64,000 nucleotides of DNA from Symbiodinium natans (GCA_905221605.1 CAJNDS010002690.1:757031-821030), one strand, 5' to 3'; counted from the stretch's first letter, positions 28,842-38,070 are shown. Program-made: numbers and translations. Notes: a model not told the origin generated them from the sequence alone.

Positions 28842-28934
28842 GCTGACTTGGCCCTGACACCTGAGTGCTTCCTCAATGGCGATTCGGGAGCCCAACCCAA
28901 CCTTACGTTGCGAACCTCATGTGGAGACGCCTGA
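28842..28934 (+). CDS. Predicted terminal exon, ADLALTPECFLNGDSGA
   Basis: Thirty codons and TGA after acceptor ACTAAG (peptide end QPNLTLRTSCGDA). If used, it would end a gene inside copy A, so it may belong to a different transcript or be an accidental frame. Confidence 0.4.
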   Translation, partial: ADLALTPECFLNGDSGAQPNLTLRTSCGDA

Positions 28935-29103
28935 GCCCTAAACCCCAAACCCCCTAGGGTTTGGGGTTGAGGGTTTAGGGTTTTTAAACCCCCAACCCCA
29001 AACCCCCAAACCTTCTACCCCTAAAACCCTTTTAGGGTAGGTCCCTTGCGTACACTTTACCACCCAAACCCTTAGGCCTATGTAGAGAACGTGCGTCTAA
29101 AGG

Positions 29104-29205
29104 TAGTTTCTTGGGCCCTTAATATGGTCCCTTACCTCCTTAAAGGGGTATAGGGGCTAGAAGGGGTATATAAGGGCCGGAGGGACCATGCAACTACCCT
29201 TCGAC
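29104..29205. mobile_element. Foldback element, TGGTCCCTTA / AAGGGACCATG family
   Basis: Inner arms AATATGGTCCCTTACC and GGAGGGACCATGCAAC. Copies at 33625-33782 and 56446-56572. Confidence 0.6.
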
Positions 29206-29209
29206 TGAG

Positions 29210-29316
29210 GCTGCATTTCTTCCTCCCGCTGCTGAAGTGGCGATGCCTGAATCTTTCCGGTTCGGGGGTTCAGCGTTGCTGGCTTTCGGAGTGTTCAGTC
29301 TTGCTTTCTATGCTAG
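29210..29316 (+). CDS. Predicted exon with membrane-like segment, FGGSALLAFGVFSLAFYA
   Basis: After GACTGAG the frame reads AAFLPPAAEVAMPESFR and then a 17-residue hydrophobic stretch. It ends at donor GTAGCC or, read through, at TAG 29318. It could be a membrane anchor or part of a targeting sequence. It starts right at the end of a foldback element. Confidence 0.45.
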
Positions 29317-29394
29317 GTAGCCCCCTACAGTAAATAGACCCTAATGAACCCCTAAGGTTCATTATAAGGGTCCCTCCCCCTCCTCCCTCAACAC

Positions 29395-29460
29395 AAAAAG
29401 CTAAGATTATTTCACTTCGAATATCCCCCAAACCATGCAGGCAAGCAATTTGCGAGCTCA
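29395..29460 (-). CDS. Possible minus-strand exon, SQIACLHGLGDIRSEIIL
   Basis: On the minus strand, 21 codons between GGGAG and donor GTGTTG. The plus strand has weaker, shorter open pieces here. Confidence 0.4.
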
Positions 29461-29514
29461 CTCCCTAAACCCTAAAACCCTGAGACCCTAAACCCGAAAC
29501 CCTAAACTCTCTTG

Positions 29515-29875
29515 GGCTATTCTGGGGTTGTGCACTCCATCCAGGAATTTCCTAGAAGCTAGGGTCTAGCGTTCAGGGTTTAGGGTTCAGGTTTAGGGTT
29601 TAGGGTTGGGATACTCTGGCGTTGGGCACTCCAGGCACTTTAGACACTTTAGGGCTGGGCGCTCCAGCGATTGTGGGTGTTTATTCTCTGGGGATCCTCT
29701 GGAACTTAGGGTTTAGGGTTTAGGGATACACTGGGGTTAGGCACTCTAGAAGTTCTGAAAATACTTCCAGATTGGACCCTCCAGTGATTTACTGCGGATA
29801 CTCTGAGGTTGGGCACTCCAGGGACTCACAGAAAATACTCTCATGAGGGTTGGTCACTCCAGGACTTTAAGGCTT
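29515..29875. repeat. Degenerate repeats with GGTTGGGCACTCCAGG
   Basis: GATACTCTGG-GTTGGGCACTCCAGG recurs at least seven times with irregular spacing (30-60 bp) and variable filler, including TTTAGGG units. Confidence 0.8.
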
Positions 29876-30133
29876 TTAGGGTTTTGGTGGTCCAGGATTT
29901 TTGGGGTTTTGGTTTTTGGAGTTTAGGGTCTTATGGTTTTAGGGCCTTAGGGTTTCAGAAGGGTTTTATGGTTTCTAGGGACCAGCTTTCGGCCTAAATC
30001 TTGCTCTTAAACCAGAAACCCCAAAACCCAATATGTGAGCAAACCCTGAACCCTAAAACCCTAAAACCCTAAGCCCTAAACCCGAAAACCTAAACCCTAA
30101 ACCCCCAGCCTTCTAGCCTTGAAAGGTCGGCAG

Positions 30134-30210
30134 CCCGGAGGAGTGGAATTCTGGCACAGGCGGAAGAAATCTTGGCCATCTTGGAACGTGCGGCGCACCT
30201 CGGACGCCGG
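30134..30210 (+). CDS. Predicted internal exon, GILAQAEEILAILERAAH
   Basis: Twenty-five codons after GTCGGCAG and before GTTTAGGG, beginning with a split codon (RRS) and ending LGRR in phase 0. Strongly helical. Confidence 0.5.
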
Positions 30211-30407
30211 GTTTAGGGTTTAGGGTTTAGGGGCTAGAGGTTAGGGGTTTCGGGTGCAGGGTTGGAGAATAGGGGGCTATATCGTACCCAGTTTCCTACT
30301 TCCCTCTCCAAATCTGTTAAGTTACCCTAGACCCTAAACCCAAAACCCTAAAACCTGAACCCTAAACCCTAAACCCTGAACCGTAAGGAAGTGGTTTAGG
30401 GGTCTAG

Positions 30408-30469
30408 GGTTGCGGAATTTGTGTGGCCTGGCGATCCTGATGGTTGGAGTGGCCCCCTGGAGATGTCAG
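30408..30469 (+). CDS. Predicted internal exon, VAEFVWPGDPDGWSGPLE
   Basis: Twenty codons with a split codon at each end between TCTAG and donor GTCAGG. Confidence 0.45.
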
Positions 30470-30562
30470 GTCAGGGGCATCTGGGGTTGTGGCTAAACCC
30501 TAAACCCTAAACCCTAAACCCTAAACCCTAAACCCTAAACCCTAAACCGCTTCTTTGCCCAG

Positions 30563-30670
30563 TGCCCCGAAGTGCATCCAAGGATTTCGCTGGATGCCCC
30601 GCGAGCCACGAAGCTGGCCAGCGATGACACTGACTCTTGGCTGCCTTCTGGCTGGCTCTTAGGACTTTAG
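30563..30670 (+). CDS. Predicted exon, CPEVHPRISLDAPRATKL
   Basis: After a pyrimidine-rich acceptor (CTTTGCCCAG) 35 codons run to TAG (continuing ASDDTDSWLPSGWLLGL). The stop lies in a CTTTAGGG unit, so the true end may be earlier. Confidence 0.45.
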   Translation, partial: CPEVHPRISLDAPRATKLASDDTDSWLPSGWLLGL

Positions 30671-30860
30671 GGCTTAGGGTTTAGGGCTTAGGGCTTTAAA
30701 CCCCCAACCCCAAACCCCAAACCTTCTACCCTAAAACCCTTTTAGGGTAGTTCCCTTGCGTACACTTTAGAACCCAAATCAGCCCTAACTTTTTGTGCTT
30801 ATTGTAGAAACTACAATGAGGAGCCTGAGCCTAAACGCTAAGCTGCTAGGAGGGGTTCAG

Positions 30861-30902
30861 AAGTCAGCCAAGGTCTCCAGCATGGGTGTTGACTTTGTCA
30901 GA
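30861..30902 (+). CDS. Predicted internal exon, KSAKVSSMGVDFVR
   Basis: Fourteen codons in phase 0 between GTTCAG and GTTGGG. Confidence 0.4.
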
Positions 30903-30904
30903 GT

Positions 30905-31018
30905 TGGGTAACATTTTACATTAAACCCTAAACCCTAAACCCTAAACCCTAAACCCTAAACCCTAAACCCTAAACCCTAAACCCTAAACCCTAAACCCTA
31001 AACCCAGCCATGAACTGG
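30905..31018. mobile_element. TTGGGTAAC...CATGAACTGG element filled with CCCTAAA
   Basis: The ends TTGGGTAACATTTTACAT and GCCATGAACTGG match the family at 9662 and 34906. The interior is about eleven CCCTAAA units. Confidence 0.6.
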
Positions 31019-31385
31019 AGACTCTCTGTGGTCCCTTTTGGATTTTGTTTACATACAGGCCCCAGGGAAGATTCAAAAGACTAAGATTTGTGCGTTGATT
31101 ATTAAGCTTCTCAGGGAGTATAGGACACAGACTCTAGACTGTTTGTATAAAGCCCCAAGGAATATTCAAAAGGTGATGTTCCTTAAGCCTCTAAGAGCAG
31201 TATCATTTCATCACGGTGAAAAAAAAGAGTGTCATTCTTAATCAAGGCTCTAGGGGCAGTATCCTTTTATGAAGTTTCTAGGGGGTGGGTGGGTATCCTC
31301 TTTCTGAAGGTTCCAAAGGGGAGTATGGGACACCGACTGTTGGCATGTTGTTGCCTCACTTCGCCAATCGATGAACGCTAAGCTT
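31019..31385. other. Repetitive non-telomeric stretch, no gene seen
   Basis: Contains partial repeats of AAGATTCAAAAGACTAAGAT / AATATTCAAAAGGTGATGTT and two GCAGTATC(A/C)TTT blocks. One frame of 67 codons is open across the repeats and looks accidental. Confidence 0.5.
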
Positions 31386-31564
31386 TGGAAGACAACAAAC
31401 TAAACCCTAAACCCTAAACCCTTACAACCCCAAGCTTGGGATGGGGCATGTTGTGGTGTTGAGTGTTTAGGCTTGAGGGTTGAGGGCAAACCCTCAACCC
31501 TCAACCCTCAACACTAACCCGAAACCCTAAACCCTAAACCCTAAACAGGGTTTCGAGCCTGCAG

Positions 31565-31633
31565 GCAGATGCTTCGCTTGTTGGTTCGGGCCTCTTTTTT
31601 GGGCTCAATTCGGCTTCAGCTAAACGACCCAGA
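31565..31633 (+). CDS. Predicted internal exon, DASLVGSGLFFGLNSASA
   Basis: Twenty-three codons in phase 0 between CCTGCAG and donor GTGGGG (peptide end KRPR). Confidence 0.45.
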
Positions 31634-32198
31634 GTGGGGCCCCTAAACCCTAAACCCTAAACCCTGGTCCCTAAACCCTAAACCCTAAACCCTAAACCCT
31701 AAACCCTAAACCCTAAACCCTAAACCCTAAACCTAAAGCCCTAAACCCTCCCTTTTCGTGGGGTCTAGGGGTCCCTGATGAGGGGGGTTCAAAGGGGTAG
31801 GTACCTAGCAAACCTAGAGGGAGCCTTCGGGAGTAGTAGGGAGTATTAGGGAACCTTGGGTTACATCCACCCTCCCCTAAGAACCCCTGAGTCCCCCCAA
31901 GCTCTAAACCCTAAGCCCGAAACCCGAAACCTAAGCCCTAAGCCCTAAACCCTAAACCCTAAACCCTCCCTTTTCTCAGGGTTTCCCTTATAAGCCCCTG
32001 TAAGCCAAAAAAAGGGGCAGCCTACGTGTATTCCGAACTTTATGTTGGGTCTAGTAAACCAGTTTCGATGGCTCTCTAGAGCTTCTTGTGCTGGGAGTGC
32101 CCTCCCTAAACCCGAAACCTGAAACCTCGACACCCTAAACCCTAAGCCCTAAACCCTAAACCCTAAACCCTAAACAAACACTACACCCTTGACCCCAG

Positions 32199-32261
32199 GA
32201 GTATCTCAAGGAGCTTCTGGCTCGCATGTCCTTCGGTGCCTTTTCTCATGAGATCCGATGA
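32199..32261 (+). CDS. CCCH copy A, exon with YLKELLARMSFGAF
   Basis: After GACCCCAG the frame EYLKELLARMSFGAFSHE runs to IR and TGA. It aligns with DYLHQLLERMTFGGFAAR of copy B (58707-58857): protein similarity is high while many third positions differ, as expected under purifying selection. A GT lies two bases after the stop, so the exon could end in a stop or be read with another edge. Confidence 0.55.
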   Translation, partial: EYLKELLARMSFGAFSHEIR

Positions 32262-33095
32262 GGTTTGGGTCTTAGGGCTTAAGGTTTGGGGTTAGGGTTT
32301 GGGGTTTAGGGTTTAGGGTTTGGGGTTTGGGGTTTGGGGTTTAGGGTTTAGGGTTTTGGGTTTAAGTTTAGGGTGTACGGTTCCGTGCCTTAACTACCCC
32401 TATCCTGAAGAAGCCCCGAAGCCCTAAACCCAACAGCCCCTAAACCCCTAAACCCTTAAACCCTCCACCCTAAATCCGGTAAACCCTGGCAACCTCTAAA
32501 CCTCTCCCATCAACCACTAAACCCTAAACCCCAATCCCTAAACCCTAAACCCTAAACCCCAAACCCTAAACCCCAAACCTTAAACCCTAGCACCCACACG
32601 TAACCCTAGTCGGTCCTTCTTTTGGGTTTGGGAGTGGGGCTTTTCGGGTGGGGGATGCATTAGGGCGCACGGCTCCAAAGCTTCAGGTTTCTGTGCGTTC
32701 AGTTTAGGGTTTAGGGTTTAGGGTTTAGGGTTTAGAGTTTAGGGTTTAGGGTTTAGGGTTTAGGGTTTGAGGTTTGGGGTTTGGGGGTTCCAAGAAGCCC
32801 TACAGGGCTTTTAGTGTTTAGGGTTTAGGGTTTGGAGTGCACGGTTTATGGAGGCGCCTTTGCAGTCTACATGACCATTGTCGTCGGGTCTGGGTTTCGG
32901 CTTTATCGGGTCAGGGTCTAGTTCTTTTTGTTATGAGGGTTTAGGGTTATGGTTTGGAGCTTAGGGTTTAGTGTTTAGGTTTAGGGCAGCCCTGAAACCC
33001 CAAAACCCTCATCACCCCAACGCCAGGACATGTCTGTCACCTTTGTGGGGTTTCGGATTTAGGTTTTAGGGTTTCGGGTTTCGGGTTTGGGGGCC

Positions 33096-33198
33096 TCCTT
33101 GGAGGTTCATGGGTACTTGTAGCCCCAGCTGTAAGTCTACTTATAGCCGATTTAGAGGACGTTGGGGGCTTATAAGTAGCCATGAACCTCCAAGTAGG
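33096..33198. mobile_element. Foldback element, CTTGGAGGTTCATGG family
   Basis: CTCCTTGGAGGTTCATGGGT at the left and GCCATGAACCTCCAAGTAG at the right. Confidence 0.85.
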
Positions 33199-33252
33199 CT
33201 CTTTAAACCATGTGTGCGTGTGCAGTTCACTCACAGAGGTGTGGAAGTCCAG

Positions 33253-33323
33253 TGACAGCCTGTTTCTGGGAATCTTTCGGGAGCCTTGATAAGAACCAGC
33301 TGAGAAGAGGGATTATCCACCCG
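33253..33323 (+). CDS. Copy A, predicted exon CFWESFGSLDKNQLRRG
   Basis: Twenty-three codons after AGTCCAG and before GTTTAGGG, beginning with a split codon and ending phase 0 (IIHP). It can join in frame to 33395-33460. Confidence 0.5.
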
Positions 33324-33394
33324 GTTTAGGGTTTAGGGTTTAGGGTTTAGGGTTTAGGGTTTAGGGTTTAGGGTTTCATCAAACTCTAAATCAG

Positions 33395-33460
33395 TGCCCA
33401 GGTGAATTGATTGCGATGCTGCTTCACAACCTGGGCTCCCGTGGCTCTTGTGCAAATTAG
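33395..33460 (+). CDS. CCCH copy A, terminal exon with GELIAMLLHN
   Basis: After AAATCAG the frame reads CPGELIAMLLHNLGSRGS then CAN and TAG, the stop being in a TTAGGG unit. GELIAMLLHN aligns with GSLMAMLLHN of copy B (60178-60275). Copy A stops where copy B continues for 18 more residues, so copy A looks shortened. Confidence 0.55.
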   Translation, partial: CPGELIAMLLHNLGSRGSCAN

Positions 33461-33624
33461 GGTTTAGGGTTCAGGGGGTTTGGGGACCCTTCAGGTAACC
33501 TTCAGCATTGTGGAAGGTTTAGGGGTTCAGGGCGTGTTCTGGATTTAGGGTTTACGGAGTTTACGGCGTCCCAAACCCTCTGAAGCTCAATCTAGGGAAT
33601 CTAGGGTTATGCTAGAGTCTCTAA

Positions 33625-33782
33625 GGACAGTTAAATGGTCCCTCAATATGATCCCTTGCCTTCGTTAAAGAATTCTGAAGTATGGGCCCTTGGGGAGTAT
33701 AGGGTGTACAAGGGGTACATAAGGGTTTCCCGATTAAGGGCCCATATTAAGGGACCATGTAACTACATGTAACTACCCTATG
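33625..33782. mobile_element. Foldback element, TGGTCCCT / AGGGACCATG family
   Basis: TTAAATGGTCCCTCAATATG at the left, TTAAGGGACCATGTAACTAC at the right. Confidence 0.65.
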
Positions 33783-33839
33783 AGAGAGAGGGAGAGAGAG
33801 AGAGAGAGAGAACAAAACAAAACAGAGACGGAGAGACGG

Positions 33840-33872
<33 letters not shown>

Positions 33873-33973
33873 GTGAGAGAGAGAGAGAGAGATAGGTGGC
33901 ATTGGCGTTCCCTCTGAAGGCTACGCTTTAGAGCGACTCGCGCTCCCCCCTGCACCACCGCTGAAAGAGAGAT

Positions 33974-34006
<33 letters not shown>
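33781..34006. repeat. GA microsatellites flanking a unique core
   Basis: GAGA tracts at 33783-33898 and 33966-34006 with GGTGGCATTGGCGTTCCCTC between. The SLSLSL frame is compositional. Confidence 0.95.
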
Positions 34007-34009
<3 letters not shown>

Positions 34010-34109
34010 GACATAGTCACAGCTTCTGAGATCATTTTGACTTGCACAGGGCTGCCAGCCTACCGGTGGTGATGCATTCTGCGAGACCGCCAACCCTAAA
34101 CCCTAAACC

Positions 34110-34292
34110 CTAAAGCTTTGTCATACAGTCTCGGACAAGATAATTTACTGACTTCTTGACAAGAGCTGTTGCTGGAATGGCTTTTGGGAAGAATGTCGAA
34201 GATGTACTTTTGGCAGCTTCAAGCCTAACTAAGCTCTCCTCTTGCTCGGGTGTGGCCAAGTGCCAAAGAGCAGAAATGCCGCGTTTTTTCAA
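34110..34292 (-). CDS. Predicted minus-strand exon or small gene, 60 codons
   Basis: ATG at 34292 (minus) opens MKKRGISALWHLATPEQ, then EESLVRLEAAKSTSSTFF, and ends VNYLVRDCMTKL with TAG in a CTTTAGGG unit. Composition is protein-like. It abuts a large inverted repeat at 34282-34560. Family unknown. Confidence 0.45.
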   Translation of the reverse strand: MKKRGISALWHLATPEQEESLVRLEAAKSTSSTFFPKAIPATALVKKSVNYLVRDCMTKL

Positions 34293-34560
34293 GTTTCAAG
34301 TTCGTTTCCGCAGTTTCAAATGAGTTTCAAAATAGTTTCAAAATCCAGTTGCAAAATCGCTGTTAAGGGGAAACTGTATTTTTCTACGCGCAATTCAAAA
34401 AAATGAAGGAATCTCAGAGGTTCCTGGTTTTCAAAAAGCGCGGACAGAAATTGCAGTTCCCCCTTAACAGCGTTTTTGCAGCTGGATTTTGAAACTAATT
34501 TGAAACTGATTGGAAACTAATTTGAAACTGCGAAAACAATTTGAAGCTTGAAAACTACTA
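34282..34560. repeat. Large imperfect inverted repeat
   Basis: AGTTTCAAATGAGTTTCAAA, TCCAGTTGCAAAATCGCTGT and TTAAGGGGAAACTG on the left are mirrored by CAGTTCCCCCTTAACAGCG, GCAGCTGGATTTTGAAAC and TTTGAAACTAATTTGAAAC. Arms are about 115 bp. Different from the other foldback families in base use. Confidence 0.85.
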
Positions 34561-34659
34561 TATTCCGGACTTTCTGCCCCCATCCTGGCCCCTCACATAC
34601 GGCCCTCAATTCACTTTGGTCAGCTGTGACTAAAGACCAGAGTTTCCGAAAACTTGCCA

Positions 34660-34905
34660 GTCTCCAGACTGTTGATGGACGAAATCCTGCATCACTTTTA
34701 TTATGCAGGTCATCCCTTCCAAACCCTGAATCTTAACATTGCTGTCCTTGCAATGCTTCGAACGTGCATGTGTGTGAATGACCGAAATCCTGCATCACCC
34801 GCGCGCGCACGCAACATTGAAATTCGAGGGGCGCGGGGAGCTCGACTACCAACCGTCGCACACGTGTAACGTAGGGGGTCATGCAAGATTTTGTCCATCC
34901 ACAGT
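34660..34905. mobile_element. Foldback with GATGGACGAAATCCTGCATCAC ends
   Basis: GATGGACGAAATCCTGCATC at 34673, a second copy of GAAATCCTGCATCACC at 34785, and the mirror GTCATGCAAGATTTTGTCCATC at 34880. The open frames here overlap the repeat. Confidence 0.6.
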
Positions 34906-35000
34906 AGTTGGGTAACATGCTACATGTTTAAGGGTGCTGAAACCAAGAAGGAATAGACATCAAACAATTCCAATATGATCCCTACCATGAACTAGTAACG
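34906..35000. mobile_element. Element TTGGGTAAC...CATGAACTAGTAAC
   Basis: Shares ACATGTTTAAGGGTGCT and GGAATAGACAT with the copy at 9662. Confidence 0.6.
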
Positions 35001-35091
35001 GGTCAAGCTTTAGGGTTTAGCGTTTAGGGCCCGAGCCATACCTTTAGAAAAAACTCATCTAAGTTTTTTTGGGGGGACAGTTTTTTTGAAG

Positions 35092-35161
35092 GCGCGGCCA
35101 GGAGTTGCTGCAAGAACCACATGAGTTCTTGCGAGAACTTATATCCCCCTTGGGAATTATT
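35092..35161 (+). CDS. Predicted internal exon, GQELLQEPHEFLRELISP
   Basis: Twenty-three codons after TTTGAAG and before donor GTCGAT. The frame continues open beyond the donor (VDFRLYIKRKRIFRS), so the exon may be longer. Helical and acidic. Confidence 0.45.
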
Positions 35162-35459
35162 GTCGATTTTCGTTTATATATAAAACGCAAGAGGATATTT
35201 AGAAGTTACTGTTTTCATTCAACCCTAAACCCTAAACCCGTATTAAGCTTCTAAGGGGAGGAAAGGAACTGGCATACGAGCATGGTATTTGCAAATAGGG
35301 GGGGGGGGGGGCGGGGCATCCTTCAAAACAAAACATACCCTCCGCCCGCTTGGGGTTTAGGGTTTAGGGTTTAGGGTTTAGGGTTCAGGGTTCAGGGTTC
35401 AGGGTTCAGGGTGAACACCTATTATAGGGTCCTTAAGGGAGGGGGGTCCATGGGGGTAG

Positions 35460-35532
35460 GCATTACGGGGTTTGCGTGCCTGAAGTTTTAAACGAACCTG
35501 AGCCCAAAGGTGCACGGCGCAGGGGATTTCGG
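35460..35532 (+). CDS. Predicted internal exon, HYGVCVPEVLNEPEPKGA
   Basis: Twenty-four codons between GGTAG and donor GTTGAG (peptide end RRRGFR). Confidence 0.4.
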
Positions 35533-35678
35533 GTTGAGGACTGAGGGTTTTGGGTCGAGGGATGCCCACCCTAAACCCTAAACCCTAAACCCCAAACCCC
35601 AAACCCCAAACCCCAAACCCTAAACCCTAAACCCTAAGCCCCAAACCCCAAACCCCAAACCCTAAACCCCCAGCTCAG

Positions 35679-35746
35679 GCGCGTACGCCGCAACCGCCCG
35701 GGCCGAGTTGGAAGCGATGCGTCTGTTGCTGGTGGTCTACGCATAG
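35679..35746 (+). CDS. Predicted terminal exon, ATARAELEAMRLLLVVYA
   Basis: After AGCTCAG a helical frame of 21 codons reaches TAG. A nearby island (TRWPSAAVERMWDS, 35761-35805) is a weaker alternative. From 35820 to 36250 I see unique AT-mixed DNA and a TTTAGGG array but no exon. Confidence 0.45.
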
Positions 35747-36277
35747 GGTGTGTGATGCAGACCAGATGGCCGAGTGCTGCAGTTGAGCGCATGTGGGATT
35801 CTTAGGGTTTGGGGTTTAAAAGTTTAGGGATCAGGGTTTATCGGGTTGTGGGATGATGAGAAAGATGGTGAAGGGATCATGGTTTGTCCCTCATGCTTGG
35901 GAATACACCTGGGTATAGGACAAACTGTTGTTCATAACGACTAGGCAACATCTCTTGTACTGGGGACCGCCTTTGTGACTCTAAGCACACGGGATCACAC
36001 GGGTGCTTATAAGTACACCGTCTGAATACTAGAGCCGTAAACCCTAAACCCTAAACTCCAAACCCTAAACCCCAGTATAATTTTCTCGTTTCTAGCCTCT
36101 TGGTGTGTTCACAATTCTATCCCCACATGGGCTTGGGTTTAGGGTTTAGGGTTTAGGGTTTAGGGTTTAGGGTTTAGAGTTTAGGGTTTAGGGTTTAGGG
36201 TTTCGGGTTTAGGGTTTAGGGCTTAGGGTTTAGGCTTTAGGCTTTAGGCTTTAGGCTTCGTTAAACCAACCTCCCAG

Positions 36278-36331
36278 TGCCGGAAACCTGCTCCTGAGAC
36301 AGAGCTCGGTGTTAAGTGGTGCAGGGCTCGG
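36278..36331 (+). CDS. Predicted internal exon, CRKPAPETELGVKWCRAR
   Basis: Eighteen codons in phase 0 between CTCCCAG and GTTTTC. Confidence 0.4.
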
Positions 36332-36365
36332 GTTTTCAGGGGGTGGGCGGAGTTTAGGGCTGACC

Positions 36366-36464
36366 TGCTTGGAGGTTCATGGGTACTTATAACCTTAGGG
36401 GACTTAGGGGGTTTATAAGTACAGTTAAAATTAGAGTTATAAGTGCCCATGAACCTCCAAGTGG
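36366..36464. mobile_element. Foldback element, CTTGGAGGTTCATGG family
   Basis: GCTTGGAGGTTCATGGGTAC at the left, GCCCATGAACCTCCAAGTGG at the right. A compact copy without insert. Confidence 0.85.
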
Positions 36465-36499
36465 ACGCCCAAAGTATGTAAAGACATCATTATTCTACA

Positions 36500-36608
36500 C
36501 ACTTTGGGATGTTCCCCCTTATACCAACAGTCCGTAAATGGGGATTATAATAGGGGGTACGAGAATCCCTATTATAAGGACTGTCAGCAAAAGGGGGACA
36601 CATCCCAA
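36500..36608. mobile_element. Foldback element, TGGGATGTTCCCCCTTATA family
   Basis: The most complete copy: TTGGGATGTTCCCCCTTATA and AACAGTCCGTAAATGGGGAT at the left, CCCTATTATAAGGACTGTCA and GGGGGACACATCCCAA at the right. Confidence 0.9.
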
Positions 36609-36646
36609 TGCACACTTTGAGTGTTCAGGGTTTAGTTTTGTTGGCC

Positions 36647-36750
36647 CAAGGGTCCATGTACCTCATTATTATATACTTGGGCCCCAAAGTCCCTATATAG
36701 GAAGTACTTTAAGGCCTAAATATTCAATATTTAGGTACATGGACCCTTAG
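36647..36750. mobile_element. Foldback element, AAGGGTCCATGTACC family
   Basis: AAGGGTCCATGTACCTCATT at the left and TTAGGTACATGGACCCTTAG at the right, with ATATACTTGGGCCCCAAAGT inside. Copies at 37260, 46344, 48858, 59621 and 62577. Confidence 0.9.
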
Positions 36751-36852
36751 GTACCCTAAACCCTAAACCCTAAACCCTAAACTTTAAACCCTAAACCCTA
36801 AACCCTAAACCCTAAACCCTAAACCAATCGGTGAGTTTTGTTGGTGTTCCAG

Positions 36853-36938
36853 CGTGCACAGATCGGCCATCGAGGGTGCGGACGGCAGATTAATTTGGTT
36901 CGTTGGACTGGAAGGTCCGAGGGCCGGGAGCCGGGTGG
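36853..36938 (+). CDS. Predicted internal exon, SAIEGADGRLIWFVGLEG
   Basis: Twenty-eight codons with split codons at both ends, between TGTTCCAG and GTTTAGGG. Confidence 0.5.
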
Positions 36939-37065
36939 GTTTAGGGATTTAGGGATTTAGGGATGTAGGGTTAACTTAGGGATTTAGGGACTTAGGGATT
37001 TAGGGATTTAGGGACTTAGGGATTTTGGGATTTAGGGATTTAGGGACTTTGGGATTTAGGGATTT
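36938..37065. repeat. Variant array, GGATTTAGGGA units
   Basis: Eight-base ATTTAGGG and ACTTAGGG units replace the seven-base form for about 120 bp. Confidence 0.9.
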
Positions 37066-37259
37066 AGGGTTTAGGGTTTCGGGCTTAGGGGCGGAATTTG
37101 GTAAGTAGGTAGCTGATATTCCCCTGAAAAGGATTCTATTGAGTACCTGCTTCCCAAGAACCCGCCAGTTAAGGCTTGGGGCTTAGGGTTGTGGGCTGCG
37201 TTGCAATTCCGGCTCCCTATCCGAGGCCTTCCACCCCCTTGTTAATAGAAACCACAAGC

Positions 37260-37406
37260 CTAAGGGTCCATGCACCATATGATTGCATACTTGGGCCCAA
37301 AAGTCCCTACATAGAAGGTACTTAGGAACCCAAATAGTCCCTAGACCCTAAACCCTAAACCCTAAACCCAAAAGTCCCTAGTTGGGTACATTACATGGAC
37401 CCTTAG
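37260..37406. mobile_element. Foldback element, AAGGGTCCATG family, with repeat insert
   Basis: CTAAGGGTCCATGCACCATA at the left, TTACATGGACCCTTAG at the right. Three CCCTAAA units sit inside. The next predicted exon starts at 37410, four bases past the element. Confidence 0.85.
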
Positions 37407-37409
37407 CAG

Positions 37410-37489
37410 TGATGAAGTCGCGTGGGAGGGGGGAGTTGCTCCAAAATGAGGATGCTCTGTGGAGGTTCTTCCAGAAGGGATCCCCTTGA
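37410..37489 (+). CDS. Predicted terminal exon, LLQNEDALWRFFQKGSP
   Basis: After CTTAGCAG the frame MKSRGRGE...KGSP runs 25 codons to TGA. The acceptor lies at the very end of the preceding foldback element (GGACCCTTAG, then CAG). Confidence 0.5.
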
Positions 37490-37629
37490 CCCCTTAAGCT
37501 TGTGAGGCTTTGGGGTTTGGGGTTTAGGGTTTAGGGTTTAGGGTTTAGGGTTTAGAAGCATATATACCCTATGCACAGAGAAACGCCCTCCCCACTTTGG
37601 TGGGATTCCGGTCTCTGTGCGGCTTGCAG

Positions 37630-37694
37630 CACCTGAGAATCGAGTTTTCCACTCCGTGCTCTCCATCGCCACGGAAGGCTTAGGACTGATTAGG
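37630..37694 (+). CDS. Predicted internal exon, NRVFHSVLSIATEGLGLI
   Basis: Twenty-one codons after CTTGCAG and before GTTCAGGGTTTAGGG. Confidence 0.5.
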
Positions 37695-37805
37695 GTTCAG
37701 GGTTTAGGGTTAGGGTTTAGGGTTTAGGGTTTAGGGTTTAGGGTTTAGGGTTTAGGGTTTAGGGTTTAGGGTTTAGGGTTCAGGTTTAGGGTTTAGGGTT
37801 TAGGG
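37682..37805. repeat. TTTAGGG array
   Basis: About seventeen units beginning at the donor of the exon 37630-37694. Confidence 0.95.
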
Positions 37806-37857
37806 CTACTTGGAGATCAGGGTTTCGGGAGCTATGCACCGCAATGCACCGACCTAC

Positions 37858-37936
37858 CTAGAGAAGATTTCAAAGGATCATGATGTCCGTACCTGCCATT
37901 TCCAGTCACTTTGACCAATGAAGGTGTTTTCATCAT
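37858..37936 (-). CDS. Possible minus-strand exon, TPSLVKVTGNGRYGHHDP
   Basis: Minus-strand frame from ATG ATG at 37936 for 26 codons to donor GTAGGT. It is out of frame with the minus exon upstream (37938-38008), so only one may be used, or they are separate exons with other edges. Confidence 0.35.
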
Positions 37937-37937
37937 C

Positions 37938-38008
37938 CTAGCCTCTGTTTTCCACTTCATATGGACGCGGGTGCGTCAAGGCCAGCATCTCACGTTGTAG
38001 GGCATTGG
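37938..38008 (-). CDS. Predicted minus-strand exon, NALQREMLALTHPRPYEV
   Basis: After TGTGTAG on the minus strand 22 codons run to TAG (ending ENRG). A GC donor (GCTAGG) is an alternative end. Looks strongly protein-like. Confidence 0.5.
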
Positions 38009-38070
38009 CTACACACAGGAAGTGGCCCTAAACCCTAAACCCCTAACCCTAAACCCTAAACCCTAAATCC

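Noticed and set aside
33773-34093. SLSLSL-rich minus-strand frame
   Set aside because: GA/CT microsatellite; no protein signal outside the short flanks.
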